DNA from: Flavobacterium soli DSM 19725
GTDB lineage: Bacteria; Bacteroidota; Bacteroidia; Flavobacteriales; Flavobacteriaceae
DNA length: 64,000 bases
NCBI RefSeq assembly: GCF_000422705.1
Contig: NZ_AUGO01000009.1
Coordinates: 206,778-270,777 of the forward strand
Direction: 5' to 3'
The notes beneath the pieces were generated by a model. The model made no database searches. It saw only the letters and a program-made list of their open reading frames with translations, and had not been told where the DNA came from. This document shows positions 53,842-62,258 of this stretch, piece after piece (position 1 is the first letter of the stretch; the number at the start of each line of letters is the position of its first letter). The position numbers and the translations under genes were made by a program.

Positions 53842-54249
53842 CTAACTCAATGGTGGCAAGCCATCTCTAAACACTTTAATTGGAGTATCAATCTTTTCTA
53901 AATTCAATTCTCGTCTTAAATCTTGCCTCAATTCAGTTAGTAGTTCAATTAAATTGGTTCCTCTTGTTTCGGCTAATTCATTGGCTATTTTTATTGCCAG
54001 TTCAATTTGCTTCTTAGTCCCAAATAATTGTATATCTGCAATTGGCTTTTCTACATACTCTACCGCATTTACGTCTTTTCTATTCGAAGCATATTCTAAT
54101 TTTCTCCACGCTTCGATAAGATAGTTTATTCTTAATTCTTTTTGCTTGTTTTTCCTATCACGCTTTGTAGCGAATAGATGTACAATATACCATCCTGCCA
54201 TTGTGACTATTGCAGTTATTAATAAAGGAATTAGGAGTTGGAAGTTCAT
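53842..54249 (-). CDS. Membrane-anchored helical hypothetical protein
   Basis: This 135-residue protein has one N-terminal membrane helix (about 5-26), a basic patch (KRDRKNKQKE) and a helical domain (YLIEAWRKLEYASNRKDVNA; QIELAIKIANELAETRGTNL; LTELRQDLRRELNLEKI). The pattern recalls DUF-type proteins found near conjugative or toxin islands, but I cannot name it. Followed 36 bases later by a similarly organised gene. Confidence 0.62.
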   Translation of the reverse strand: MNFQLLIPLLITAIVTMAGWYIVHLFATKRDRKNKQKELRINYLIEAWRKLEYASNRKDVNAVEYVEKPIADIQLFGTKKQIELAIKIANELAETRGTNLIELLTELRQDLRRELNLEKIDTPIKVFRDGLPPLS

Positions 54250-54257
54250 ATAAACTG

Positions 54258-54467
54258 CTATATTGAAAATAGTTTTGGATTTAAGCCATCAAGAGCTTCT
54301 TTAAATTTTTTCAGATGCTCATTAGTTGGAAATTCAAATTCGAAGACCGTTCCATCTTTAGTTTCTATTGGCTGAGGATAGACAGCTTCATATTTATCTG
54401 CGAATTTTTCTATTGCTGGGATATGTACTTCATCCTTGTTTAAAATTGTTAGTTGATATACGCTCAT
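54258..54467 (-). CDS. Small acidic hypothetical protein
   Basis: This 69-residue soluble protein reads YQLTILNKDEVHIPAIEKFA ... TVFEFEFPTNEHLKKFKEAL. Strand-helix-strand-strand-helix order suggests a small ferredoxin-like fold. No signal peptide or cysteine. Starts 8 bases upstream of the previous membrane gene, so probably one transcript. Confidence 0.55.
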   Translation of the reverse strand: MSVYQLTILNKDEVHIPAIEKFADKYEAVYPQPIETKDGTVFEFEFPTNEHLKKFKEALDGLNPKLFSI

Positions 54468-54538
54468 AGTTATGAATTTATTTTGTTATTTTAAAATACT
54501 AAAGTAGTCATTCTTTGTCTGAAACTTACAGATATAGC

Positions 54539-54679
54539 TTAATCTTTAGGTTTATGCTTGTGAGGCTTTAAATCGGGATGCTTTTCCTTGTTAGGAGGAT
54601 TAACTCTGGGTCTTTTGTCTGGAGTTCCGTCTTCTTTTTTTGGTTTTGGACCAGGTTTAATTGCTTGAATTGTTTCCAT
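54539..54679 (-). CDS. 47-residue Lys/Pro-rich protein
   Basis: This short frame from the ATG at 54679 reads METIQAIKPGPKPKKEDGTP, then DKRPRVNPPNKEKHPDLKPH and KHKPKD. It is strongly basic and probably unstructured, with an H/K-rich end. A related end (VPHKHNRKD) appears in a fragment at 54868-54930. The repeated ending supports that it is a real small gene. Function unknown. Confidence 0.5.
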   Translation of the reverse strand: METIQAIKPGPKPKKEDGTPDKRPRVNPPNKEKHPDLKPHKHKPKD

Positions 54680-54822
54680 AATACTTATATTAATTGGTTA
54701 ATGGTTGCTCAATAAAGTCTCTCTTTATTCAGCACCAAAACAAATCTAATGCTTTACCAATTCCCTTATTTACGGTTTTCCGTAAAACGATTAAATAATT
54801 TCAGATTATAAAGTTTATCGCC

Positions 54823-54852
54823 AAAAAAGACAGCACTAAGGCTGTCTTTTTA
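54823..54852. terminator. Bidirectional terminator inside the island
   Basis: AAAAGACAGC / GCTGTCTTTT perfect hairpin with T-runs on both strands. It separates the main RHS operon from the small genes to its left. Confidence 0.8.
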
Positions 54853-54867
54853 ACTTCTACATCTAAT

Positions 54868-54930
54868 TTAATCTTTACGATTATGCTTGTGAGGTACCAT
54901 TGTTCCTTTTAAATCTTCAACTGTTTGGTA
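54868..54930 (-). pseudogene. Fragment of a paralogue of the 47-residue gene
   Basis: The frame reads YQTVEDLKGTMVPHKHNRKD then stop. It has the same C-terminal PHKH-KD ending as the gene at 54539-54679, no convincing start, and a stop directly upstream. It could be a very short gene starting at the ATG at 54900, but the truncated form is more likely. Confidence 0.4.
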
Positions 54931-54936
54931 TCATAT

Positions 54937-55299
54937 TTATTTGTCGTTTCTTTTCAATTTTAAATCCATAATGTTACTTTTAGTTGTAACATCAGTGGAT
55001 TCATGTCTGCTTTGATAACCTGATATAGATGTTTTTACCTCAATAAAAGCTCCCTTATTGAAGTTGTGGCTATACTCTCCTTCCTTATTGGTAATTACGG
55101 TTACAGAATCTTGACCAGTATAACTTCCATCAGGTGTATTGCCATATCTCCAACAAACAATCGATACTTTCACATTTTCAAGCGGTTTCTTCGTTACACT
55201 ATCTGTAATTAAGCCCGTAATACTTACATCATTAATATCTTCATAACATGACATTAAACTAAATGCTAAGAGAATTAAATAATATTTAAAATTTTTCAT
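54937..55299 (-). CDS. Lipoprotein with carboxypeptidase-regulatory-like domain
   Basis: This 120-residue lipoprotein (LLAFSLMSCYED) has a single beta-sandwich of the carboxypeptidase-regulatory/Ig-like type: SITGLITDSVTKKPLENVKV, then TVITNKEGEYSHNF and FIEVKTSISGYQSR. It starts 5 bases after the stop of the 1200-residue RHS protein. That position and its envelope localisation make it the first candidate for immunity to the RHS lipase-like tip, although this fold is also common in ordinary surface lipoproteins. Confidence 0.7.
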   Translation of the reverse strand: MKNFKYYLILLAFSLMSCYEDINDVSITGLITDSVTKKPLENVKVSIVCWRYGNTPDGSYTGQDSVTVITNKEGEYSHNFNKGAFIEVKTSISGYQSRHESTDVTTKSNIMDLKLKRNDK

Positions 55300-55304
55300 G
55301 ATTT

Positions 55305-58300
55305 TTAATTTGCAGCAGCCCTATTTAATTCGGGTTGGATTATTTGTTTTGCTTTTTCTTGAATATTTGCATGATTAGTTCCTGGGGCGGTAACATTGTT
55401 ATTAATAACTGTCGTTTTCTTTGAGTTTACTGCTGTATTAGGCCCACCATTAGACCCTGGGGAATTACTTGTTCCGCTTTTACTTTTATTACTGCTTCCA
55501 CTACTATTACTTCCGCTACTACTACTGGTAGCCCCAGAAGACGAACCCGTTGAACGAGATGAACTTGAGGCACCTGAATCTTCAGTTTGATAAACATTCA
55601 CATTCTTTTTTACGTTACTTGGAATAGCAGTATTAACTGTAGAATTCATTAAGGGACCGTCAGAACCATCTACAGTGACAAGTAATTCAACATTACAATT
55701 TTGAGCTTTAAGTGCTTCTGTTAACTCGACAGCAACATCAACTCCATAGCTATATCCATAAATAATTACTGAATCTCCATCTTGATAATTTGCATTAAAA
55801 AAATCCATTCCAGATTCAACACCAGAAGAAGAAGTCCATCCAGGAGCTATAATAGTACCAGCAAAATCTTGTCCATTCTGACCAGCAGTTGCCTGAGTGT
55901 TGACAAAATAATCTCCTGTAGTACCCGCATCTGTTACAGTTGTTGGTTGGCCACCTCCAGTAGGACCTCCATGATAAAATATTGCTAATACCCCTTCTAA
56001 GCCTTCCAATTCCCTATATGCAATTGGCTTGTTTTCACAAAATGTATATGGTGACTGAAAACTATAATCTTCTGCTAATGGGTCTAAGCTCATAAACCTA
56101 CCAATAGCATAATCATAATTTCTCCACTTAAAGCTGTCCCAGTTCAATGATAGTTCGTCTTGACGCTCCTGTCCTTGGTACTTATACTGATAATTACTCC
56201 TGTCAACCTCCTCCACGATAGCATACACCTCGCCAGTGTCCCTGTCCAATCCCCATTCCCTGATCTCGGCATTATAGCTGTGCTTCATCCCAAAAGGGTA
56301 GTAATGGTTTTCCTCAAGCACCTTTGTCACGCTGCCTTCACGGGTATAGCTCAGCCTGATGTTGCCCAGATGGTCCACATAGTTATAGACATAATTATAA
56401 ATGCTTTCCCTCACACTCACATACCCCTCTGCCGTCGGGAAAAACTGCAAATCATTGCCAACATACTGAAAACCGTCCAGATAATGCGTCTCCTGATAGG
56501 CATTGGGCGTCACCGTCTTGTCATCCACCAGCTTTTTGAGCTTCGCCCCGAGGGCATTGTAAAGATAGTCAATTTTCCTGTTCACATCATAATTGAAGAC
56601 AATCCGTGTGGGAAGATTCAAATGGTTGTAGGTAATCTCAGAGATGCCCTTGTTCCAGTCCTGGGTCATGTTGCCGTTCAGGTCATAGCTGTAATCTGGC
56701 CTCGAAGGATCGGCATGCTGCCCATCCCTGAAACCGTCAAGGCTGTTGGACTGGTCCATAACATAATCCAATCGGTTGGAATTTAGTCCATAGCTGTAAT
56801 TCAGCTTGTCAATGAGGTAGGGAGCCACATTGCTGTCCAGATAGCCATTGCGGTCCATGCTCAGTATGTTGCCGTTCTTGTCATAGCTAAGGTACTCGTC
56901 ATAGGCATAGGTCTGTGAGGGTGCAAGTCCCGGCTTCTGGTAATAGGCATCGGTCAATCGGTTCAGATCGTCATACTCGTAGCTGTATTTCCGCAACACG
57001 TTCTCGGGATGTGTCTTCCAATACGTTTCCCCTATGTTGCCGTTATACAGGGGCGTGCTGATGCCTTCCACATCGTTATAGCCAATCCTGAAGGCAAAAA
57101 GATCCGTTGGCAAGCCACTTTCGGCAAGGCTTTGCGTGTTGTTGATGCCCTTGAGCCAGCCTCTAATGTTGTAGGTGTAGTCAAGCTTCTGGAGGCCTGT
57201 TGCAGTACTGGCAAGGCCACCCACTTTCTTGTTCTTGAGCTGTCCCAGTGCGTCATATTCGTTCTTGGCGATAAGCTCCTCGGCACCACCATTAATCTTG
57301 TGGCGGTGCTCCAGCAACCTGCCTTGGTCAGTATAGGTATAATAGTCGTTTACAACCAACTCCTGGGGAGTGCTTGCCAATCGCTTATGCAAGGTCTGGG
57401 TTTGCAGGACCTTTCCTTCAAAGTCATATTGCGTAAGTGCTGTGGTGTAACCTCCCAGATGATTCACCTTTTGGCTCATCACCATACGGGCCTTCCTGTC
57501 ATAGAGCATATAGGAACGTTCACACCTGTAATCATTGCTTCGTTCCAAGACTCGCACCCAGCCTCCGGTGGCAAGCCCCTTTGGCTTCACCGTCCTGTTA
57601 TAATAGACACTCTGGCCAAGGACATTGGTAGGCAATGCCGAGGGAACCCATTCCGTCAGGGTCGTAAAGTCATACGTACCATAGTAATTGAGGGTCAGGA
57701 TATGGTAGCCCGTCGTGGGTTCGGCAACATTGGTATATCGGAATCCAACCCCGCCAACGGATGTCGCCGTACCTGTGGTTCTCATTTCGCTAATCGTAGT
57801 GGCGGTAGCCCCGTTATATATCCCCTGGAGCGTATTTCTTGTGATGCTGGTCACAGTTGCCTGTTTCCAGGCCGTGAGTATCGGTCGGTTAAAGGCGTCA
57901 TACTTGGTGATCAGCCAGCCCGGAGCCGTGATGTCGCTAAAGGGTGAATTGGCAGGACCGGTTGCCACCACGCGATCCAGCTTGTCATAGATGATGAACT
58001 CCCATTGCTTTCCCGGAAGCTTCTTTTCCACGAGGCGGTTGCGGGAATCATATTTGTACTGGTAGCAAAGTCCGGTCAGTACTGCTGAAGTCGTACTTCC
58101 ATTCGCTAAGGGTGGCAGTACATAAGTGAGGTTGCCAAATTGGTCATACACATAGTAGGTGTCATGCAGCTGGCCTGCATTGTAGGTCCGCTTGAGCACC
58201 ACCTGTCCCTGCTTGTTCTTGAATTCCTCGGTGGTATGGTTGGAAGAACCCGGTACCCAATTCTCATCCTTGGTTATGGTCCTGCAGAGCGTGTTTACAG

Positions 58301-58907
58301 GATAGTAACCGCTGTTGACAATAGCAATATTGTAAACCGGACTCGTAGCGTTCCCATTCCAAGTGGAATTGGCCTTTAGCAGCCGTACTTGGTTGGCCCC
58401 GTTGGTCTTGTAGTCAAACTTGATGGTATGGTCAAGGTCGCTTGTAGGGTTTACCATCCAGTCCGCTCCCGGGGCTCCCTGCTCAAGCACCCTGCCAAGT
58501 GGCGAGGCCTCCAATCGCTTCTGGCTGTAGGGGTTTGTGGTATTCTCATAGGCTGTCGTATTGTAAAAGGCCGATACGTTGGCTACTGCCGCTGCATCAT
58601 AGGCCATGGTGGCCGTCTGTGCGGCATAGGGAAGGTAGTCGTGGGTCTGCCTGCCAAAGTTGTCATAGACAATCGGGGTCACAATATCCGTTCCCGTTCC
58701 CGATTGCTTGTGGGCAACCTGCTGCATCGGCCTTCCAAGGCCGTCAAAGTAGGTGACATTCACTGCCGCCTGTGAAGCGGTAGGGCTTGCAGGAAGGGCG
58801 GTAGCCGTTTCCTGCTTGTAGGTCACGCTCTTCACATAGTTCTGGTTCGTGCTTTGCGACATTGCCATCACAGGCAGAAGCAATAGGGTATATAATAGCT
58901 TTCTCAT
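55305..58907 (-). CDS. DUF6443/RHS protein with alpha/beta-hydrolase toxin-like tip
   Basis: This 1200-residue exported protein has a signal peptide at about 1-17 (MAMSQ). A DUF6443 domain (about 20-150, NVTYFDGLGRPMQQVAHKQS) and many RHS/YD repeats follow (YDQFGNLTYV, YDSRNRLVEKK, YTYTDQGRLLEHRHKIN). The core ends with HLGNIRLSYT, YQYKYQGQERQDELSLNWDS and IGRFMSLDPLAE. After about residue 950 comes a variable tip. GYSYG (S1053), an Asp in VDGSDG (about 1080-1083) and H1179 form a plausible lipase-type triad, with a Ser/Gly-rich linker at 1112-1157 between Asp and His. The usual DPxG cleavage motif is replaced by RELEGLEG. It is 5 bases from the partner gene upstream. Confidence 0.87.
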   Translation of the reverse strand: MRKLLYTLLLLPVMAMSQSTNQNYVKSVTYKQETATALPASPTASQAAVNVTYFDGLGRPMQQVAHKQSGTGTDIVTPIVYDNFGRQTHDYLPYAAQTATMAYDAAAVANVSAFYNTTAYENTTNPYSQKRLEASPLGRVLEQGAPGADWMVNPTSDLDHTIKFDYKTNGANQVRLLKANSTWNGNATSPVYNIAIVNSGYYPVNTLCRTITKDENWVPGSSNHTTEEFKNKQGQVVLKRTYNAGQLHDTYYVYDQFGNLTYVLPPLANGSTTSAVLTGLCYQYKYDSRNRLVEKKLPGKQWEFIIYDKLDRVVATGPANSPFSDITAPGWLITKYDAFNRPILTAWKQATVTSITRNTLQGIYNGATATTISEMRTTGTATSVGGVGFRYTNVAEPTTGYHILTLNYYGTYDFTTLTEWVPSALPTNVLGQSVYYNRTVKPKGLATGGWVRVLERSNDYRCERSYMLYDRKARMVMSQKVNHLGGYTTALTQYDFEGKVLQTQTLHKRLASTPQELVVNDYYTYTDQGRLLEHRHKINGGAEELIAKNEYDALGQLKNKKVGGLASTATGLQKLDYTYNIRGWLKGINNTQSLAESGLPTDLFAFRIGYNDVEGISTPLYNGNIGETYWKTHPENVLRKYSYEYDDLNRLTDAYYQKPGLAPSQTYAYDEYLSYDKNGNILSMDRNGYLDSNVAPYLIDKLNYSYGLNSNRLDYVMDQSNSLDGFRDGQHADPSRPDYSYDLNGNMTQDWNKGISEITYNHLNLPTRIVFNYDVNRKIDYLYNALGAKLKKLVDDKTVTPNAYQETHYLDGFQYVGNDLQFFPTAEGYVSVRESIYNYVYNYVDHLGNIRLSYTREGSVTKVLEENHYYPFGMKHSYNAEIREWGLDRDTGEVYAIVEEVDRSNYQYKYQGQERQDELSLNWDSFKWRNYDYAIGRFMSLDPLAEDYSFQSPYTFCENKPIAYRELEGLEGVLAIFYHGGPTGGGQPTTVTDAGTTGDYFVNTQATAGQNGQDFAGTIIAPGWTSSSGVESGMDFFNANYQDGDSVIIYGYSYGVDVAVELTEALKAQNCNVELLVTVDGSDGPLMNSTVNTAIPSNVKKNVNVYQTEDSGASSSSRSTGSSSGATSSSSGSNSSGSSNKSKSGTSNSPGSNGGPNTAVNSKKTTVINNNVTAPGTNHANIQEKAKQIIQPELNRAAAN

Positions 58908-58912
58908 GCTTC

Positions 58913-61900
58913 CTAGTTTTGTGTTCTGTAATGGTATTGGTTCTCGCTCAGTATTTTGCCATCCTTATCCTTGACAAGCTTCAGGCGGTTGAAGTTGTCA
59001 TAGTGATAGGTAACCTTGTCACCCTTGGGGTCGGTGATGGTGGTGACCCCTACCAAAGGCGTGTAGGTATAGGTCGTGACCATGGCGTTCGGGAGTGAGG
59101 TTCTAAGGTTATTGATCGCTGTCAGGTTTGCTTCATTCACCAAGGTAAGGTCCGTTACTCCCAAGGCAGTCTTGATCTCCGCATTGGTGGCATTCTCGAT
59201 CTTGGCGATGGGAAGGGTCTTGCTGTAGCCCCAGAGATAGCTGATCTTCATGCCACCTTCCTGCTGTACTTCCAATGGATTGCCGGTTGTGATGTCCATC
59301 GCATTGTATTTGACACGCGGGTCTAAAGTGGCTCCTCCTTTGCTGGCCATGATGATTTCGGGAGAGATGTGCAATCCCAAACCCGGATCCCAATCTTTGT
59401 AGACGGTTTCCTGCCTGGACAGCTCTCCAATCGCATCTGAGGTAATAATCTCCAGTGGTGTCCCAATTCTATTCTGCTCCTTCAGTTCCAAGGCATAGGG
59501 TTTGGATGACATCGAAGGGTCCGACGGATAGTAATAGTTTTTCCTTACATCCAGCTGTCCATTGTCATAACTGCGTTCCTGGGAAAGTTGCGATAATGAA
59601 TTATAGGTATAATCCGTTATAGAATTCACCTCATTGGCCTCAAAATAATGGATTTCCTTGGTCTGGACCAGTCGGTGGTACTCCGTTACTGCCGAATACC
59701 AGCTTACACCCAATGGAGATAAAAATCCATCATTGCCGAAGGGTTCGGCAGGGAACTTATATACCTGCAATCCAAAATCCTCAATTGGCTTTGTACCATA
59801 TGCTTCATAAGTATTCTCCAACTTAGAAAGCTTGCTGTCTTGGCTATAGGTCTCAACCTTCTTCAAGTTGCCCCGGAGCCAGTCGCAATATACATAATTG
59901 CGGAAGTTGTTTGGAATATGGATATTGCTATAATAGTCCCGTGGTTCAAGCTGCAGCTGGCTGTTATAATTGTCAGTATAACTGTAGGTATACTCCTTGC
60001 GTCCCTGCTGTCCTTCATTGAACAGTTCCGTGACATTTTCATAGCCTACCAGGCTGCCATGGGTAGAAATCAGTGGTGCCTGGCTTACTCCCGAGAGCTT
60101 GATGCCCCTCATGCCCTGTGAAGTGCTGAAAGTGCTACCCTTTGCATAGAGATAAGATTTAAAAAGACAATCGTACATATTGGGTGTGCTGCCACTGGAA
60201 ATCCCATTGACAAATCCCTTATATTGATAAGTCTTTGAAAAAGCAAGACTGCCTAGCTTGTCATGGCTCTCAATCTTTTGGATACGCAGCCCTGAATACA
60301 AAAGTTCATCCGGGGTTTCATCATATTTCCAGTCAATAAAGAACTGGAATGCTTTTGCAGTGGGATCATTTACCTGTGTGGGCGGTACCCAGATTCCCTT
60401 TGGCGTGGCGGTTATCCTATACTCGCCAGAAGGCAGGTCATGGTGAAACTCGGACTGAAAAATATTTAGTGCAACAAAGCCCGAATTGGTGTCAGTTGAT
60501 TCAACCGTTATCGTAAAATCGCAACTAACCTGATTGAGATTCGGTCCCGTGCATCCTGTCATCTGGAACACATTAAAATAAGCCTTTCCCCTGACGTTTG
60601 GGCCAACAGTAAAAATTTTCGTAAACTTGTTATTGGCAAAATTAGTGGCGTAGTCTGCGGATTCCAGCTTTGTGTGCCCCTTTGCAAGATGATCGGTATA
60701 GCTGTCCCCAATTCCACCAAACCGTCCGATATCATTGTTCTCCCAGATAAAACTGTCAAACCCTCCAGTGGGATAGGTAACCTTGGTAAGCACGCCGATC
60801 TGGGTATAGGCTGGATCAATCGTCCTGTCAGCATATCCGAAATAGGCATTCCGCCTGTCAACATAGGTAACGGGTATGAGGGAAGTATTCAAAAATTTCC
60901 CGTTGTAGTAGCCGAAATAGTCAATAGCCCTTGAAAATCGATTCGGCAGGGCCTGCGGATTGTTATATTCGAATCCGTAACGACCTTTTATAGTACCCGA
61001 GAGGTCTTCCTCTGTGACCGAGTCAAGCATCAGGCGGTACTTGCCTTCCCCGAAATCATAAAAATAAGTATTGTTATCTGCACTGGTCAGCTGAGAGGTA
61101 TGCAATACCATCTTCTTTACAAAATTCTGATCCTTGTCAAGCAAGATCATGGATTTAAGGGCATGAGAATTCAGAAGGTCAAGCCGCTCATAGGGCTGGC
61201 TTTCAAACAGTATCCTTCCGCTTGGAAAAATGATGCTATCAATTGATGGCTGGTTAAATTCCCTTACTAGGTAACTGATATTACGTTCACTGTCGCCAGC
61301 ATCACATTTTATAAACTCCTCATCGATCAGGGTATGGGTCTTCACGCCGTTCTCCATGGAATAATAGAATTTCACCGTCTCCTTCGATGTTGGGAAGACG
61401 ATGTCCATCAGCATCCACGACTGGAATACGTTAGCCGCCCCATTGGTATCGTTGGCGGGCGACTGAGTGATCCCGTCATAGGTCACCGATCTCGATTTTG
61501 TGGTAGTGACCAATTCACGGGCTCCCAGACGATATGGATGTTCCGGCGAATTGTAGGGCTCGCCAAAATAATACTTCACCCCATTCTCATCAGTGATAAT
61601 AAAACCTATGATCTTTTTATCAGATCCCTTAACAGTCAATATCTTAAGTCTGCTCAAGGGTGCCTGGTTGAATTCCTGTTCCTGCTGGTTGTAATAGAAC
61701 TGTCCCGAATAGCCAAGGAAGCTGAAATTGAAGGTGTCTGCCTCATAGTCCCTCCTAGCACCTTCCCCGGTCTCAAAACTTATATGATAGTTTTGGCAGG
61801 TGTCAAATCCGGTGCATAAAGGATCTAATCCCATAAGATGCAGTATCGTATAGCGTTGGTTAATATTGCTATTAGTGGTGGTATTCATATAGCCATTGGT

Positions 61901-62242
61901 AACATCATCCGGCAACTTGTTGATAGTCCTTGTTATGAGCCCCCCAGAACTGAGCGACCATCCCATACCTGTCCGCGATGCGATACTGTTTACCCTGATC
62001 CCATCTGTACTGTAAGACAGCGAGATAGGCACCTCGACACCGCCATGCGAGATGGTATGGAACGGCACCGATATGTTAGGCGTTCCCGTGTAAAGCGAAA
62101 CATTCACAGGAGAATGCTGCAGGATGGTGGCCGCCTCAGGCGAAGGCGGTATTACCTTTGGCACTTCCTGTCCTGTAACCTGTTGGCTTGAAATTCCTGC
62201 AACAAGCAGTGCAATGCTATAAAATGTAGTCCTTATATTCAT
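58913..62242 (-). CDS. RHS-associated partner protein (TcB-like half?)
   Basis: This 1109-residue exported protein starts at the ATG at 62242 (MNIRTTFYSIALLVAGISSQ); an ATG at 62269 would overlap the previous stop. The N-terminal part (about 35-110) has the block SPVNVSLYTGTPNISVPFHT then SYSTDGIRVNS, and GMGWSLSSGG. The middle is rich in beta structure. The C-terminus carries RHS/YD-like repeats (YTPLVGVTTITDPKGDKVTY then HYDNFNRLKLVKDKDG). It ends just as the next RHS protein begins. Together they may build one RHS shell, as TcB and TcC do in Tc toxins; this is inference. Confidence 0.82.
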   Translation of the reverse strand: MNIRTTFYSIALLVAGISSQQVTGQEVPKVIPPSPEAATILQHSPVNVSLYTGTPNISVPFHTISHGGVEVPISLSYSTDGIRVNSIASRTGMGWSLSSGGLITRTINKLPDDVTNGYMNTTTNSNINQRYTILHLMGLDPLCTGFDTCQNYHISFETGEGARRDYEADTFNFSFLGYSGQFYYNQQEQEFNQAPLSRLKILTVKGSDKKIIGFIITDENGVKYYFGEPYNSPEHPYRLGARELVTTTKSRSVTYDGITQSPANDTNGAANVFQSWMLMDIVFPTSKETVKFYYSMENGVKTHTLIDEEFIKCDAGDSERNISYLVREFNQPSIDSIIFPSGRILFESQPYERLDLLNSHALKSMILLDKDQNFVKKMVLHTSQLTSADNNTYFYDFGEGKYRLMLDSVTEEDLSGTIKGRYGFEYNNPQALPNRFSRAIDYFGYYNGKFLNTSLIPVTYVDRRNAYFGYADRTIDPAYTQIGVLTKVTYPTGGFDSFIWENNDIGRFGGIGDSYTDHLAKGHTKLESADYATNFANNKFTKIFTVGPNVRGKAYFNVFQMTGCTGPNLNQVSCDFTITVESTDTNSGFVALNIFQSEFHHDLPSGEYRITATPKGIWVPPTQVNDPTAKAFQFFIDWKYDETPDELLYSGLRIQKIESHDKLGSLAFSKTYQYKGFVNGISSGSTPNMYDCLFKSYLYAKGSTFSTSQGMRGIKLSGVSQAPLISTHGSLVGYENVTELFNEGQQGRKEYTYSYTDNYNSQLQLEPRDYYSNIHIPNNFRNYVYCDWLRGNLKKVETYSQDSKLSKLENTYEAYGTKPIEDFGLQVYKFPAEPFGNDGFLSPLGVSWYSAVTEYHRLVQTKEIHYFEANEVNSITDYTYNSLSQLSQERSYDNGQLDVRKNYYYPSDPSMSSKPYALELKEQNRIGTPLEIITSDAIGELSRQETVYKDWDPGLGLHISPEIIMASKGGATLDPRVKYNAMDITTGNPLEVQQEGGMKISYLWGYSKTLPIAKIENATNAEIKTALGVTDLTLVNEANLTAINNLRTSLPNAMVTTYTYTPLVGVTTITDPKGDKVTYHYDNFNRLKLVKDKDGKILSENQYHYRTQN

Positions 62243-62258
62243 CTGTCGTCTATTTGTC

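Noticed and set aside
56160..58775. Long plus-strand open frames opposite the RHS gene (e.g. 56160-56786, 57009-57947)
   Set aside because: They are antisense to a convincingly homologous RHS coding region. High GC and repeated YD motifs create long accidental frames; the translations have no domain or start context.
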